Positions 63,774 through 64,000 of a stretch of 64,000 bases of DNA are shown here, in pieces. Under the pieces are notes generated by a model. The model ran no database searches. It had not been told where the DNA came from and was given only the letters and a program-made list of their open reading frames with translations. The stretch is from Candidatus Latescibacterota bacterium (GTDB lineage: Bacteria; JAAXHH01), in NCBI GenBank assembly GCA_012270975.1, contig JAAXHH010000141.1, forward strand, positions 717,089 to 781,088, in the 5' to 3' direction. The translations under genes and the position numbers were made by a program. Every line of letters starts with the position of its first letter. The stretch's first letter is position 1.

Positions 63774-63869
63774 ATGTATCTACAAAGTAGATCTATGACT
63801 ACCGGCACGGCAAATCGGTGAGAAGGTGGCGCACGGCCAGCCTGCCAATACGGCTGATTCGCTGATGAG

Positions 63870-64000
63870 TCAGATCAGATGGTCGTCCGCCGCGTGACGG
63901 GCGCCGACGCCCTTCTGCATTCGCATTAGCTGCTTCTGTCGGGGGGACAACCCTTCAAACCACTCGTCCCGGAAGCCGTCGTGCGGGTCGAGCTGGAAGA
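63870..64000 (-). CDS. C-terminal fragment of a gene cut by the right edge
   Basis: The minus-strand frame is open from the edge to TGA at 63870 (43 codons). It reads DEWFEGLSPRQKQLMRMQKG and ends with DDHLI; codon use is GC-rich and looks coding. The W-F-x2-L-x-P-R-Q pattern recalls the tails of some PhyH dioxygenases, but this is too little to assign. Confidence 0.5.
   Translation of the reverse strand, partial: FQLDPHDGFRDEWFEGLSPRQKQLMRMQKGVGARHAADDHLI

Overview
The window is a GC-rich stretch of chromosome, densely packed with genes, from a diderm (Gram-negative-type) bacterium. Evidence for an outer membrane is the LptF/LptG lipopolysaccharide export pair, several lipoproteins and secreted periplasmic enzymes. 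Housekeeping genes (ssb, rpsT, uvrC, metK, pyrG, nadE, hemH, ruvX-mltG) alternate with genes typical of uncultured, organic-matter-degrading lineages: two PhyH-type dioxygenases, a TauD-type dioxygenase, a sulfatase, an enolase-superfamily dehydratase, SDRs, a Gfo/Idh/MocA oxidoreductase and an FG-GAP/ASPIC protein. This mix resembles Latescibacterota or related FCB-group genomes. That placement is inference from gene content only. No rRNA, tRNA, CRISPR array, insertion sequence or prophage was recognised.

Layout. 1-12 kb: an edge-truncated repeat protein; a YyaL/SPATA20-like thioredoxin lipoprotein; lpdA; an M20 peptidase; a TauD-like dioxygenase; ruvX-mltG; an SDR. 12-19.5 kb: two glycosyltransferases whose start codons lie head to head, a NupC transporter, a very large HrpA helicase and convergent queC. 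19.8-26.5 kb: a nitrilase-like hydrolase, nadE paired with a nicotinamidase-like gene, then divergent hemH and chdC (coproporphyrin-type haem synthesis), then a SpoU methyltransferase. 26.6-32.3 kb, all on the minus strand: pyrF-pyrD-pyrK, a TPR lipoprotein, a response regulator with a degenerate receiver, and ssb. 32.5-37.2 kb: lptF-lptG, metK and a sugar nucleotidyltransferase.

37.4-43.9 kb is the most interesting region: a compact seven-gene minus-strand operon. It encodes a MutL/GlmL-like ASKHA ATPase, a barrel-sandwich/KOW-like protein, a DUF6754-like membrane protein, three further membrane proteins and a small protein. It has no glutamate mutase genes. It looks like an uncharacterised envelope-associated complex.

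43.9-53.2 kb is accessory metabolism on the minus strand: PhyH, sulfatase, YbdK-like ligase, an arsR-VOC pair with a palindromic operator inside its promoter, a decayed BrnT-like toxin gene, and a Gfo/Idh/MocA - orphan RnfD-like - ASPIC/UnbV run. 53.2-64 kb: a periplasmic PheC-like dehydratase with a near-consensus promoter, a two-domain Ig-like lipoprotein, pyrG, rpsT, uvrC, AhpD-like and TlpA-like redox genes, an enolase-superfamily gene, an SDR-PhyH pair, an unusual hisI, and a fragment at the right edge.

Promoters of the TTGACA-N17-TATAAT type can be read directly upstream of several operons. A 9-bp minisatellite (unit close to CAGGCGGAC) recurs at gene ends and between genes across the window.
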